In this document: positions 7,633 through 15,149 of the stretch, one piece after another
How positions within the stretch are numbered: position 1 is the first letter of the stretch
Layout of the letters: each line of letters begins with the position of its first letter
Assembly (NCBI GenBank): GCA_050329415.1
Contig: JBHJOS010000169.1
Location: 1 to 19,030, forward strand
Length of the DNA: 19,030 nt
From: JANNOG01 sp050329415
Lineage (GTDB): Bacteria > Actinomycetota > Actinomycetes > Actinomycetales > JBBAYJ01
Reading direction: 5' to 3'
Notes under the pieces: generated by a model
Database searches by the model: none
The model's input: only the letters and a program-made list of their open reading frames with translations
Told to the model about the DNA's origin: nothing
Made by a program: the position numbers and the translations under genes

Positions 7633-8631
7633 GTGTCCGGGAAGGGTCCCGCGCCCCCGGGCGGCCTCGCGCCGCCCGGCGGCCTCGCGCGGGCGGCGGC
7701 CGCCGTGGTGGCGCTCACCCGTCGGCCCGCGTTCCGCGGCGCCTTCCTCGTGCTGATGCTGGTGGCCGTGGCGGTGGCCCTGGTCGTGGACGGCCGGGCA
7801 GTGGCGGAGGCGGCCCGGCGGCTGCCCGGGTGGGCGCTCGCCGGGTCGGCGCTGTGCGTGGCAGGGCAGTTGGTGGCCGTCTCGATGGCCTGGCGGGCCG
7901 TCCTCGCAGACGGCGGCTGGCGGCTCGACGTGCGCGCGACCGTGCGAGTGTTCCTCGTCGGCCAGCTCGGCAAGTACCTACCGGGCGGGGTGTGGAACGT
8001 CGTCACCCAGGCCGAGCTGGCCGCCGACCGCGGCGTCCCGCGGCTGTGGACGGTCAGCGCCTCGGCGGTCTCGCTGGGGATCTCGGTCGCCGTCGGCGGG
8101 ATCCTTGCGGTCCCGGCCCTGCTCGCGCTCTCCCTGCCCGGCGTGCCGGTCGCCGCCGTGGCGGTGGTGCCCCTGGGGCTGATCGCGTTCCACCCCCGGC
8201 TGCTCAACCGGTTGCTGGCATTGGGGTCGCGGCTGCTGCGCCGCCCGCCGCCGCGGCCGCTGTCGACCCGGGGGGTGGCGGCGGCGCTGGGCTGGACCCT
8301 GCTGTCGTGGCTGCTGCTGGCCGGGCACCTGCTGGTCCTGCTGGTCGGGATCGGGGCGCCGCTGGACGCCACGACGCTGCTCGTCGCCGGGTGCGGCTAC
8401 GCCCTGGCCTGGGTGGTGGGGTTCCTCGTGCTGGTCGCCCCGGCCGGGGCGGGCGCGCGCGAGGTCACCCTGGTCGCCGTGCTGCTCGCCGTCGTCCCCC
8501 GGCCCGAGGCGCTCGTCGTGGCGCTCGCCTCGCGGCTGGTCCTCACCGTCGCCGACGTCGTCGCCGCGGGCCTGGCGCTGGCCGTCGGCCGTGGCCGGCG
8601 GGCTCACCCCACGGTGGCCACCGACCGGTAG
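7633..8631 (+). CDS. Flippase-like (YbhN/UPF0104, LPTM) membrane protein 2
   Basis: About 332 residues, multi-pass. It carries GKYLPGGVW at 113-121, the HPRLLNR loop followed by RRPPP, and GYALAW followed by APAGAGARE near the C-terminal helices, all shared with the third paralog (17044-18009). The N-terminal 25 residues are rich in glycine, proline and alanine and probably cytoplasmic. I chose the GTG at 7633 because a -10-like TACCGT lies six bases before it; another in-frame GTG at 7615 cannot be excluded. It appears monocistronic, and its last 28 bases overlap the end of the convergent GT4 gene. A role in moving lipid-linked glycans or other polar lipids across the membrane is inferred from family and neighbours. 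Confidence 0.88.
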   Translation: MSGKGPAPPGGLAPPGGLARAAAAVVALTRRPAFRGAFLVLMLVAVAVALVVDGRAVAEAARRLPGWALAGSALCVAGQLVAVSMAWRAVLADGGWRLDVRATVRVFLVGQLGKYLPGGVWNVVTQAELAADRGVPRLWTVSASAVSLGISVAVGGILAVPALLALSLPGVPVAAVAVVPLGLIAFHPRLLNRLLALGSRLLRRPPPRPLSTRGVAAALGWTLLSWLLLAGHLLVLLVGIGAPLDATTLLVAGCGYALAWVVGFLVLVAPAGAGAREVTLVAVLLAVVPRPEALVVALASRLVLTVADVVAAGLALAVGRGRRAHPTVATDR

Positions 8632-9725
8632 ACCGCGGCCAGCCGGTCCGCCGCGGCCTGCCAGGTGTGCGCCGCGGCGACGGCGTGTCCGGCCGCCGCC
8701 AGCCGGTCCCGCTCCGCCAGGGCACCGAGGACTCCGGCCCCGATCGCTGCCGGGTCTCGCGGGTCCACGAGGACGGCGGCGCCGCCGGCGAACTCGGCCA
8801 TCGCCGAGCCCGCGCTGGTCACCACCGGCGCCCCGTGGGCCATCGCCTCCAGCACCGGCATCCCGAACCCCTCCGCCAGCGACGGGTAGCAGAACACGGC
8901 TGCCCCGGCGTAGGCGGCGGCCAGGTCGCCCGGCGGGAGGAAGCCGACGGCGCGGACCCGGGAGGCGACCGCCGGGTCCGGCGCCGGACCGGTGTCGCCC
9001 CACCCGTCCGGGCCCACCAGCACGAGGTCGAGATCACACTCCCCGGCCACCCGGGCGAACCCGGCGAGCAGACCGGGCAGGTTCTTGCGGGGCTCCCGGG
9101 TGCCGCACCACAGCGCGTACGGCCGGTCCAGGCCGAGGCGGGCGCGCAGCCGCGCCACGTCGGCCTCATCCACGGCGGATGCGGTCACCCCGTGGCGGAT
9201 CACGTGGATCCGGGCCGGGTCGAAGCCGTGGCGGCGGCAGTCGGCGGCGGTCGCCTCCGACGGCACGACGACCGCGTCGGCCCGGGTGCGGGCCAGCTCG
9301 GTGCCGCGGCGGAAGAACCGCACCCCGCGCGGGGTGTACCACTCGGGGTGGTCCAGGAAGGCGAGGTCGTGGACCGTGGCCACCAGCGGTGCCGACCGCG
9401 GCGGGACCGCCGGGGATGTGGCGTGCACCACGTCGGCGAGCTCCCGGGCGCCGAGGTCGACCGGGGGCCAGCGCAACACGTGCCAGCTCCGGTACAGCGC
9501 GGCCCGCGGCAGGGGCAGGTGGCGGACGGCGACGGGCGGGTGCCACGGGTCCGGTGCGGGACCGCGGTGACGGGCCGCGACGCCGGTCACGGCCAGCCCC
9601 GGGTCCTCGCGCAGCCGATCGAGCAGCGCCAGGGTCGAGGCGGCCGTGCCGCCCGGGACGGGCTGCCACGACTGCTCGACGGTGACGGCCACCCGCAGTG
9701 GCTCGCCCGGGGGCGCCTGGGACAT
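8604..9725 (-). CDS. Glycosyltransferase family 4 enzyme
   Basis: 373 residues with a clear GT-B fold. The glycine-rich acceptor-side motif PGGTA is at 24-28 and HDLAF at 119-123. The phosphate-binding GTREPRKN is at 208-215. The donor signature PSLAEGFGMPVLEAMAHG (281-298) has both glutamates of the E-x7-E motif, Glu285 and Glu293. It is a retaining, nucleotide-sugar-dependent cytoplasmic enzyme, most like mannosyl- or rhamnosyltransferases of polysaccharide loci, but the sugar is not determined. The ATG has no Shine-Dalgarno sequence and a TACCGT box lies eight bases upstream. It diverges from a related GT4 gene starting at 9770, suggesting an old duplication or paired roles in one chain. 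Its end overlaps the convergent flippase-like gene by 28 bases. Confidence 0.93.
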   Translation of the reverse strand: MSQAPPGEPLRVAVTVEQSWQPVPGGTAASTLALLDRLREDPGLAVTGVAARHRGPAPDPWHPPVAVRHLPLPRAALYRSWHVLRWPPVDLGARELADVVHATSPAVPPRSAPLVATVHDLAFLDHPEWYTPRGVRFFRRGTELARTRADAVVVPSEATAADCRRHGFDPARIHVIRHGVTASAVDEADVARLRARLGLDRPYALWCGTREPRKNLPGLLAGFARVAGECDLDLVLVGPDGWGDTGPAPDPAVASRVRAVGFLPPGDLAAAYAGAAVFCYPSLAEGFGMPVLEAMAHGAPVVTSAGSAMAEFAGGAAVLVDPRDPAAIGAGVLGALAERDRLAAAGHAVAAAHTWQAAADRLAAVYRSVATVG

Positions 9726-9733
9726 CGGCCGTC

Positions 9734-9739
9734 ACGGTA
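9734..9739 (-). promoter_or_regulatory. TANNNT -10 box for the minus-strand GT4 gene
   Basis: On the minus strand TACCGT ends eight bases before the ATG at 9725, which lacks a Shine-Dalgarno sequence. It lies 16 bases from the opposite-facing TAGCGT box of the next gene. Confidence 0.45.
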
Positions 9740-9755
9740 ACCGCCCGCGGGCTTG

Positions 9756-9761
9756 TAGCGT
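9756..9761 (+). promoter_or_regulatory. TANNNT -10 box for the plus-strand GT4 gene
   Basis: TAGCGT ends eight bases before the ATG at 9770. There is no ribosome site, so a leaderless message is likely. With the opposing box it makes a compact divergent promoter within 44 bases. Confidence 0.45.
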
Positions 9762-9769
9762 TCTCGCCG

Positions 9770-10945
9770 ATGCGTGCGCCCACGGTCGTCCTGGACGCCA
9801 CCGCGGTCCCCGCCGACCGGGGCGGGGTCGGCCGCTACGTCGACGGCCTGCTCGCCGGGTCGGTGGAGGTCGGCGCCGACCCGGTCGTCGTCTCCACGCC
9901 CCGCGACGCGGACCTCTTCACGTCGATGGGGGTGCGCGAGGTGGTACCGATCGCCTCGGCCGCGGGCTCCCGGGTGCGGCGGCTGGCCTGGGAGCAGGTT
10001 GGCCTGCCGCGGCTGCTGCGGCGGTTGGGCGCCGATGTCCTCCACAGCCCCCACTACACGACGCCGGGCCTGGCGACCGGGGCGGCCGGGGTCGCCCGTC
10101 GCGTCGTCACCCTGCACGACGCGACGTTCTTCACCGATCCCGACCTGCACCTGCCGGTCAAGGCGGCGTCCTTCCGGGCGGCCACCCGCCGCGCCCTGTC
10201 GGTGGCCGACCGGTGCGTGGTCCCGTCGCGGGCGACCCTGGTCGAGCTCACCCGGGTCGTGCCGGCCGCCGACCCGAGCCGGATCGCCGTGATCCCCCAC
10301 GGGGTCGACCACGACCGGTTCCGTCCGCTGCCGGCGCACGAGGTGGCCGCCTTCGCCGCTCGGGTGGGGCTGACGGGGCGGCGGTGGATCGCCTTCCTCG
10401 GCACCCTCGAGCCCCGGAAGAACGTCGGCGCCCTGGTCCGGGCCTTCGCCCAGGCGTTCGCCGACGACGCCGTCGCCCAGGACGGCCGCTCGGCCCGGTC
10501 CGGCCCCGGGTCGGTTCCCGTCCTGGTGCTCGCCGGGGGTGCCGGGTGGGACGCCTCCCTCGACGCGGCGCTGGAGACGGTGCCGACGTCGCTGACCGTC
10601 CTGCGTCCCGGCTACCTGCCGCTCGCGGACCTCCCGGCGCTGCTGGGCGGGGCCGAGGTCGTCGCGTACCCCTCGCTCGGCGAGGGTTTCGGGCTGCCGG
10701 TCCTCGAGGCCATGGCTTGCGGGGCGTGCGTCCTCACCACTCGTCGGCTCTCGCTGCCCGAGGTCGGTGGCGACGCCGTCGCGTACGCCGAGCCCGGGGT
10801 GGCGGAGCTGGCGACCGCGCTGCGGGAATTGATCGCCGACCCGGTCCGCCGCGAGGCGCTGCGGTCCGCCGCAGCCCGCCGGGCCGGGGAGTTCACGTGG
10901 CGCCGCACCGCGCAGCGCCATGTCGAGGTATGGGAGAGCGTGTGA
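9770..10945 (+). CDS. Glycosyltransferase family 4 enzyme
   Basis: 391 residues, GT-B fold. GVGRY at 19-23 is the acceptor-side glycine motif and HDATFF is at 116-121. GTLEPRKN at 211-218 binds the donor phosphate. PSLGEGFGLPVLEAMACG at 301-318 gives the full E-x7-E donor motif. It resembles polysaccharide mannosyl/rhamnosyltransferases and its divergent neighbour. A 13-residue hydrophilic insert near 237-249 precedes the VLVLAGG strand. The frame opens further upstream, but ATG 9770 is the natural start because the fold begins at once and a -10 box precedes it. Its stop overlaps the wbbL start as GTGA, so the enzyme is probably co-expressed with WbbL. Acceptor and sugar are unknown. Confidence 0.93.
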   Translation: MRAPTVVLDATAVPADRGGVGRYVDGLLAGSVEVGADPVVVSTPRDADLFTSMGVREVVPIASAAGSRVRRLAWEQVGLPRLLRRLGADVLHSPHYTTPGLATGAAGVARRVVTLHDATFFTDPDLHLPVKAASFRAATRRALSVADRCVVPSRATLVELTRVVPAADPSRIAVIPHGVDHDRFRPLPAHEVAAFAARVGLTGRRWIAFLGTLEPRKNVGALVRAFAQAFADDAVAQDGRSARSGPGSVPVLVLAGGAGWDASLDAALETVPTSLTVLRPGYLPLADLPALLGGAEVVAYPSLGEGFGLPVLEAMACGACVLTTRRLSLPEVGGDAVAYAEPGVAELATALRELIADPVRREALRSAAARRAGEFTWRRTAQRHVEVWESV

Positions 10946-11868
10946 CGACGGACGAGACCGTCGGCGTGGCCGTCGCGGCCACGACCGGGACCAGCGTGGA
11001 CGTGGTGGTCGTCACGTACTCGCCGGGGCCGTCACTGGAGGCCTTCCTCGACTCGCTGCGGCGGGCGACGAGCCGCCCGGTGCGTGTCGTCATGGCCGAC
11101 AACGGCTCCACCGACGGGGCGCCGCAGGCAGCGGCCGCCGCCGGGCGCGCCGAGCTGCTGCCGACCGGGGCCAACCTCGGCTACGGCGGGGCCGCCAACC
11201 GGGGGGCCGCCGTGGTCGACGGGGAGTGGCTGGTCGTGGCGAACCCCGATGTCGAATGGGCTCCGGGCAGCCTCGACGCCCTCGTGGCGGCGGGGCGCCG
11301 GTGGGAGCGCGCCGGTGCCCTCGGCCCGATGATCGTGTCCCCGGACGGGTCGCTGTACCCGTCCGCGCGGGCGCTGCCGTCGCTGGGACGGGGCGTCGGC
11401 CACGCGCTGCTCGGCTGGTTCTGGCCGGACAACCCGTGGACGCGGTCGTACCGGCAGGAGGCCGAGGCCCCCACCGAACGGGTGACCGGCTGGCTGTCCG
11501 GCTCCTGCCTGCTGCTGCGCCGGGCGGCCTTCGACGCGGTCGGTGGCTTCGATGACGGCTACTTCATGTTCTTCGAGGACCTCGACCTGTGCGAGCGGCT
11601 CGCTGTGGCCGGCTGGTCGTCGGTCTACGTGCCCTCTGCGCGGGTGGAGCACGAGGGCGGCCACTCGTGGCGGCATTCCCCGGACGCCATGGTCCGGGCC
11701 CACCACCGCTCGGCCTGGCGCTACGTGGCACGGCGCTGGTCAGGGCCGAGGAGCGCTCCGCTGCGGGGCGTGCTGTGGCTGGGCCTGGAGGCGAGGTACC
11801 TGCTCTCCAAGGTCGTCCGCCGGGTCGGCGAGGGCGCCGTCGCCACCCGCCGCGCCCCGGACTCCTGA
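10942..11868 (+). CDS. wbbL: Rhamnosyltransferase WbbL of the arabinogalactan linker
   Basis: 308 residues, GT2 family (GT-A fold). By recollection it follows mycobacterial WbbL closely along its length: VTYSPGPSLEAFLDSL (24-39), ADNGSTDG (52-59), LLPTGANLGYG (72-82), NPDVEW with the metal-binding acidic residues (101-106), SLYPSAR, FWPDNPWT, GWLSGSCLLLRR and FEDLDL (211-216). WbbL adds L-rhamnose from dTDP-rhamnose to GlcNAc-PP-decaprenol, forming the linker that joins arabinogalactan to peptidoglycan. The GTG overlaps the preceding GT4 stop by four bases and has GGGAGAG upstream; an in-frame ATG at 10930 is an alternative. All four rhamnose genes lie in the same window, which fits the donor. 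Linker function is inferred from family likeness. Confidence 0.9.
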   Translation: MTTDETVGVAVAATTGTSVDVVVVTYSPGPSLEAFLDSLRRATSRPVRVVMADNGSTDGAPQAAAAAGRAELLPTGANLGYGGAANRGAAVVDGEWLVVANPDVEWAPGSLDALVAAGRRWERAGALGPMIVSPDGSLYPSARALPSLGRGVGHALLGWFWPDNPWTRSYRQEAEAPTERVTGWLSGSCLLLRRAAFDAVGGFDDGYFMFFEDLDLCERLAVAGWSSVYVPSARVEHEGGHSWRHSPDAMVRAHHRSAWRYVARRWSGPRSAPLRGVLWLGLEARYLLSKVVRRVGEGAVATRRAPDS

Positions 11869-11874
11869 GGGCTG

Positions 11875-12858
11875 TCAGCGGCGGGTCGCGGCCTGCCAGG
11901 CGTGCCAGGCGGAGGCGGCCATCCGGGTGACCGGGGTCGCTGGGTCCCAGCCGAGGTCCCGGGCTGCCGACTTGCCGGAGGCGACGATCCGGGCCGGGTC
12001 GCCCGGGCGGCGCGGCGCCTCCTCGGGAACGAGGTCCGACCCGGTGGCCGCGAGCAGGACTGCGACGACCTCGCGGACCGACAGCCCGGTCCCGCTGCCG
12101 AGGTTGTAGGCCGGGGCCAGGTCCTCGCCCGCGGCGAGCGCGGCCGCGGCGGCCGCGTGCGCCCGGGCGACGTCACCGACGTGCACGTAGTCGCGGACGG
12201 CGGTGCCGTCCGGTGTCGGGTAGTCGGTGCCGAGGATCCGGGGCGGGCGGCCCTCCCCGATCGCCGCGAGCACGAGCGGGAACAGGTTGTGCGGGCTGGA
12301 GTCGTAGAGCTCGGGATGCCCGGATCCGACGACGTTGAAGTAGCGCAGGCTGGTGTGCCGCAGGCGTCCGCCCGCCCGGGCGACGTCGCGCGCCAGCCAT
12401 TCGCCCACCAGCTTGCTCTCCCCGTAGGGCGACTCGGGGCGGGTCGGCGTGTCCTCGGTGACGAGGTCGACGTCGGGCGTGCCGTAGACGGCCGCGCTGG
12501 AGGAGAACACCAGCCGGTCCACCTCGGCGGCCGTCATCGCCTCGAGCAGTCGCATCGTGCCGACGACGTTCTGCTCGTAGGTGTGGAGCGGGCGCGCGAC
12601 GGACACCCCCGCGTACTTGAACGCGGCCAGGTGAACGACCCCCTCGACGGGGCGGCCGTTCGCGTCCGGTACCAGCGCCCGGGCGAGGGCCGCGGTGTCG
12701 GTCAGCGAGCCCTCGACCAGCGGCACGCCTGCGGGCACGAACCCGCGGTGCCCGCTCGACAGGTCGTCGAGCACACGGACCCCCCGGCCGTCCCCGGCCA
12801 GGGCCCGGACGACGTGGGCGCCGATGTAGCCGGCCCCGCCGGTGACCAGCCAGGTCAC
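11875..12858 (-). CDS. galE: UDP-glucose 4-epimerase
   Basis: 327 residues, extended short-chain dehydrogenase. It interconverts UDP-glucose and UDP-galactose with bound NAD. GGAGYIG at 7-13 is the cofactor loop, LAAFKYAGVSVARPLHTYEQN (residues 78-97) is typical of GalE, SSSAAVYG is at 119-126, and YGESK provides Tyr145 and Lys149. The GTG start overlaps the upstream GT4 stop as GTGA, which sets it exactly and couples the two. Six bases separate its end from that of convergent wbbL. UDP-galactose would feed galactan or another galactose-containing glycan; the mutase that makes the furanose form is not in this window. Some close relatives act on other UDP-sugars, so substrate is likely rather than certain. 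Confidence 0.92.
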   Translation of the reverse strand: MTWLVTGGAGYIGAHVVRALAGDGRGVRVLDDLSSGHRGFVPAGVPLVEGSLTDTAALARALVPDANGRPVEGVVHLAAFKYAGVSVARPLHTYEQNVVGTMRLLEAMTAAEVDRLVFSSSAAVYGTPDVDLVTEDTPTRPESPYGESKLVGEWLARDVARAGGRLRHTSLRYFNVVGSGHPELYDSSPHNLFPLVLAAIGEGRPPRILGTDYPTPDGTAVRDYVHVGDVARAHAAAAAALAAGEDLAPAYNLGSGTGLSVREVVAVLLAATGSDLVPEEAPRRPGDPARIVASGKSAARDLGWDPATPVTRMAASAWHAWQAATRR

Positions 12859-13991
12859 CGGCGGTGGCGGTGGTCGTGGCCGGGCGCGGGGGCGAGGTCC
12901 GCCGCCGTGGTGCCGTCGGTCGCCACTTCCCGCAGCATCCCGAGCAACTCCTCGCGGTACCGCTCCAGTGAGTAGAGCTTCCGGGCGTTCTCGCCGAAGC
13001 GGAGCCCGGCATCCGCCAGCGCTGGTCGGTCGTCGACCAGTGCGGAGAGCCGGTCCCGCCATTCGTCGGCGTCCTCCGACGGCGCCAGCCAGCCCGTCTC
13101 GCCGTCGCTCACGGCGTCCTGGATGCCCTCCAGGCGCGCCGCCAGGACCGGGGTGTCGCGGACCGCGGACTCGACGTTCACGAGACCGAAGCCTTCCATG
13201 TCGCCGTAGACCTTGATGTTGGGTTGGACGAAGAGGTCGGCGCCGCAAAAAAGGGTCTCCCGCGTCTCGTCGTCGACCAGGCCGAGCAGGCGCACGCGAT
13301 CCGCCAGCCCGTGGCGGCGGACCGCGGACTCGATCCGTGCCCGCGCCGCCCCCTCGCCGGCGACGAGGTAGACCCAGTTCCCGCCGACCTTCGGCAGCAC
13401 CTGGTCGACGAACCAGGCGACGCCCTTGCGCCGGACCAGGCGCCCTACCGTGAGGAGGACCGTGGCGTCCGGGTCCACGCCGAGGTCGCGCGCCAGGGCG
13501 GCCCGGGCCTGCGCCCGGGGGGCCTGGACCTCGGGAGCCTCGACGGCCAGGGAGAGGATGCGCATCCGGTCCTCACTGACGCCGGCCGCCCGGACGGCCG
13601 CCGCGGTCGCCCGGCTGTGGGCGATGATGAGGGGCGCCGAGCGCAGGTGGCGCACGACGAACTTGCGGTAGATGTTCGAGTCGAACGTCACGTCGAGGCC
13701 CATGACCATCGTGGCGTGCGGCATCCGCAGCGCCCGGAGCATGCGCGTCGCGATGGCGTTCATGAAGGCGTCGCCCAGCAGCACGACATCGGGTCGGTCG
13801 GTACGGATGACGTGCCAGATCCGGGTCAGGGCGAACGGGATCCACCACACGTGGTGGACGTCGTGCCGGCCCTTGTGGACGAGGGTGACGCGGGCCCCGG
13901 CCTCCTGCAGGCCGCGCCAGGTGTCGTACGACTGCGTCTCCATCCCCCCGGTGGAAGGCGGGAACTTGCGTGTGGCGTAGAGGACGTGCAC
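12855..13991 (-). CDS. Glycosyltransferase family 4 enzyme
   Basis: About 378 residues, GT-B fold. It opens VHVLYATRKFPPSTGGMET, with the acceptor-side GGM at 15-17. AHSRATA (124-130) closes the N-terminal half. VGRLVRRKG (182-190) is the donor phosphate loop, and the motif around 257-275, with MEGFGLVNVESA, holds both glutamates (266 and 274). This style is common in phosphatidylinositol or lipid-linked mannosyltransferases and capsule enzymes, but the sugar cannot be assigned. Two adjacent GTG codons (13994, 13991) could start it; 13991 is six bases after a TACGTT box. There is no ribosome site. It is the first gene of a two-gene unit with galE, a hint, no more, that the pair contributes a galactose-related step. 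Confidence 0.9.
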   Translation of the reverse strand: MHVLYATRKFPPSTGGMETQSYDTWRGLQEAGARVTLVHKGRHDVHHVWWIPFALTRIWHVIRTDRPDVVLLGDAFMNAIATRMLRALRMPHATMVMGLDVTFDSNIYRKFVVRHLRSAPLIIAHSRATAAAVRAAGVSEDRMRILSLAVEAPEVQAPRAQARAALARDLGVDPDATVLLTVGRLVRRKGVAWFVDQVLPKVGGNWVYLVAGEGAARARIESAVRRHGLADRVRLLGLVDDETRETLFCGADLFVQPNIKVYGDMEGFGLVNVESAVRDTPVLAARLEGIQDAVSDGETGWLAPSEDADEWRDRLSALVDDRPALADAGLRFGENARKLYSLERYREELLGMLREVATDGTTAADLAPAPGHDHRHRR

Positions 13992-13997
13992 CACGAC

Positions 13998-14003
13998 AAC
14001 GTA
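13998..14003 (-). promoter_or_regulatory. TANNNT -10 box for the GT4-galE unit
   Basis: On the minus strand TACGTT ends six bases before GTG 13991 and three before GTG 13994. No Shine-Dalgarno sequence is visible, which supports a leaderless start at 13991. Confidence 0.4.
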
Positions 14004-14029
14004 GGGCCAACCGTCGTTTACCACCGCGC

Positions 14030-14043
14030 CCGGCCGTGGCCGG
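14030..14043. promoter_or_regulatory. Palindrome in the divergent GT4/rfbD control region
   Basis: CCGGCC and GGCCGG flank two bases, a perfect inverted repeat ending 13 bases before the rfbD -10 box, about where its -35 region should be. It could be an operator or a chance GC palindrome. Confidence 0.2.
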
Positions 14044-14056
14044 CGGCGCCCCCCGC

Positions 14057-14062
14057 TAGCCT
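14057..14062 (+). promoter_or_regulatory. TANNNT -10 box for rfbD
   Basis: TAGCCT ends eight bases before the GTG at 14071. No ribosome site is present, so a leaderless rfbD message is likely. Confidence 0.45.
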
Positions 14063-14070
14063 CGCCCTCC

Positions 14071-14952
14071 GTGATCGCCCTCGTCACCGGCGCCGGCGGA
14101 ATGCTCGGTGCGGACCTCGTCACCGCCTTCCTGGAGTCCGACCACGAGGTGACGGCCCTGGCCCGGGCCGACCTCGACGTCAGCGACGCTGCCGCGGTGG
14201 CCGAGGCGGTGGCAGGCCACGACGTGGTCGTCAACTGCGCCGCCTGGACGTCGGTGGACGACGCCGAGACGCACGAGGCCGCCGCGTTCGCCGTCAACGC
14301 CGTCGGCGCCCAGCACGTGGCACGGGCGGCGAGGGCCGCCGGGGCGCGACTGGTCCACGTCTCGACGGACTACGTCGTGGGGGACGCGGCCGGGCCCGCG
14401 GCACCCGCGGCCGGCGGGGTCGAGCGGCGCCGCCCGCTGCCCGAGAACGTGCCGCTCGCTCCGGCGGGCGCGTACGGCCGGACGAAGGCGGCGGGGGAGT
14501 GGGCCGTGCGCGCCGAGTGCCCGGAGGCCTATGTCCTGCGTACGGCCTGGTTGTACGGTGCACATGGGGCCTGCTTTCCGCGGACGATCGCGCGGCTGGC
14601 GGCGGAGCGGGATGCGTTGAGCGTCGTCGACGACCAGCACGGCCAGCCCACCTGGACCGTGGACGTCGCCGCGCTCGTGCTGCGGCTGTTGGCCGCGCAA
14701 CCGGAGCCGGGGGTCTACCACGCGACGTCGGCGGGGTGGACGACGTGGTTCGCCTTCGCCGGGGAGGTGGTCGCGGCCGCGGGGCGCGACCCGGACATGG
14801 TGTCGGCGGCCACGAGCGCTGAGTTCCCGCGCCCGGCGCCGCGCCCGGCATGGTCGGTGCTGGGGCACGACCGGCTGAAGGCGGTCGGGATCGCTCCGAT
14901 CGGTCCGTGGCGGGAGCGGTGGGAGGAGGCGGCCCCGGTCGTTCTCGGATGA
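14071..14952 (+). CDS. rfbD: dTDP-4-dehydrorhamnose reductase
   Basis: Also called RmlD. It reduces dTDP-4-keto-L-rhamnose to dTDP-L-rhamnose with NAD(P)H, the last step of the pathway started by RfbA, B and C. The 293 residues are the usual length. The cofactor loop is GAGGMLG (7-13). NCAAWTSVDDAE is at 55-66, STDYV at 98-102, and YGRTKAAGEW gives Tyr135 and Lys139. RTAWLYG (157-163), GQPTW (191-195) and RPAWSVL near the C-terminus are family signatures. The segment after STDYV (103-128) is longer than usual and rich in alanine and proline. The gene stands about 9.5 kb from rfbC with its own promoter-like box, so the pathway is split within the locus. Confidence 0.95.
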   Translation: MIALVTGAGGMLGADLVTAFLESDHEVTALARADLDVSDAAAVAEAVAGHDVVVNCAAWTSVDDAETHEAAAFAVNAVGAQHVARAARAAGARLVHVSTDYVVGDAAGPAAPAAGGVERRRPLPENVPLAPAGAYGRTKAAGEWAVRAECPEAYVLRTAWLYGAHGACFPRTIARLAAERDALSVVDDQHGQPTWTVDVAALVLRLLAAQPEPGVYHATSAGWTTWFAFAGEVVAAAGRDPDMVSAATSAEFPRPAPRPAWSVLGHDRLKAVGIAPIGPWRERWEEAAPVVLG

Positions 14953-15030
14953 CCCGGCAGCACGGCCGGACCGTCCTGCCCGGGCCGGACCCGGGCTGTG
15001 AGGCCACCCGGGTCGCGCGCAGGTGCCACC

Positions 15031-15149
15031 CGCTGGCGCCGGGCCGCGTCCGCTCGCGTCGGGCCCGCTCGTGCCGGGTGTCGTCCGCTCGCGCCGGGCC
15101 CGCTCGTGCCGGGTGTCGTCCGCTCGCGCCGGGCCCGCTCGTGCCGGGG
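15031..15149. repeat. Phased tandem array, 35-base unit
   Basis: A 35-base unit is present as 15051-15085, 15086-15120 and a partial third copy to 15149. Each unit contains two half-units of the form CGCTCGYGCCGGG. Counting a slightly changed first copy at 15031, there are seven half-units, starting at 15031, 15051, 15066, 15086, 15101, 15121 and 15136, with spacing alternating 20 and 15 bases. There are no unique spacers, so this is not CRISPR. It lies in the 328-base gene-free region between the convergent ends of rfbD and the TIGR03089-like gene. Bases 14953-15030 and 15185-15280 of that region show nothing I can name. Confidence 0.9.

Noticed and set aside
5655..9740. A 1361-residue plus-strand open frame
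   Set aside because: It runs antisense or out of frame to five well-supported genes and has the composition of a GC-rich shadow frame, with no domain I recognise.
13246..13251. Run of six A in a GT4 gene as a programmed frameshift site
   Set aside because: The reading frame continues intact through conserved residues on both sides, with no alternative frame product.
15031..15149. CRISPR array
   Set aside because: The 35-base units are directly adjacent with no variable spacers, and no cas genes are present.
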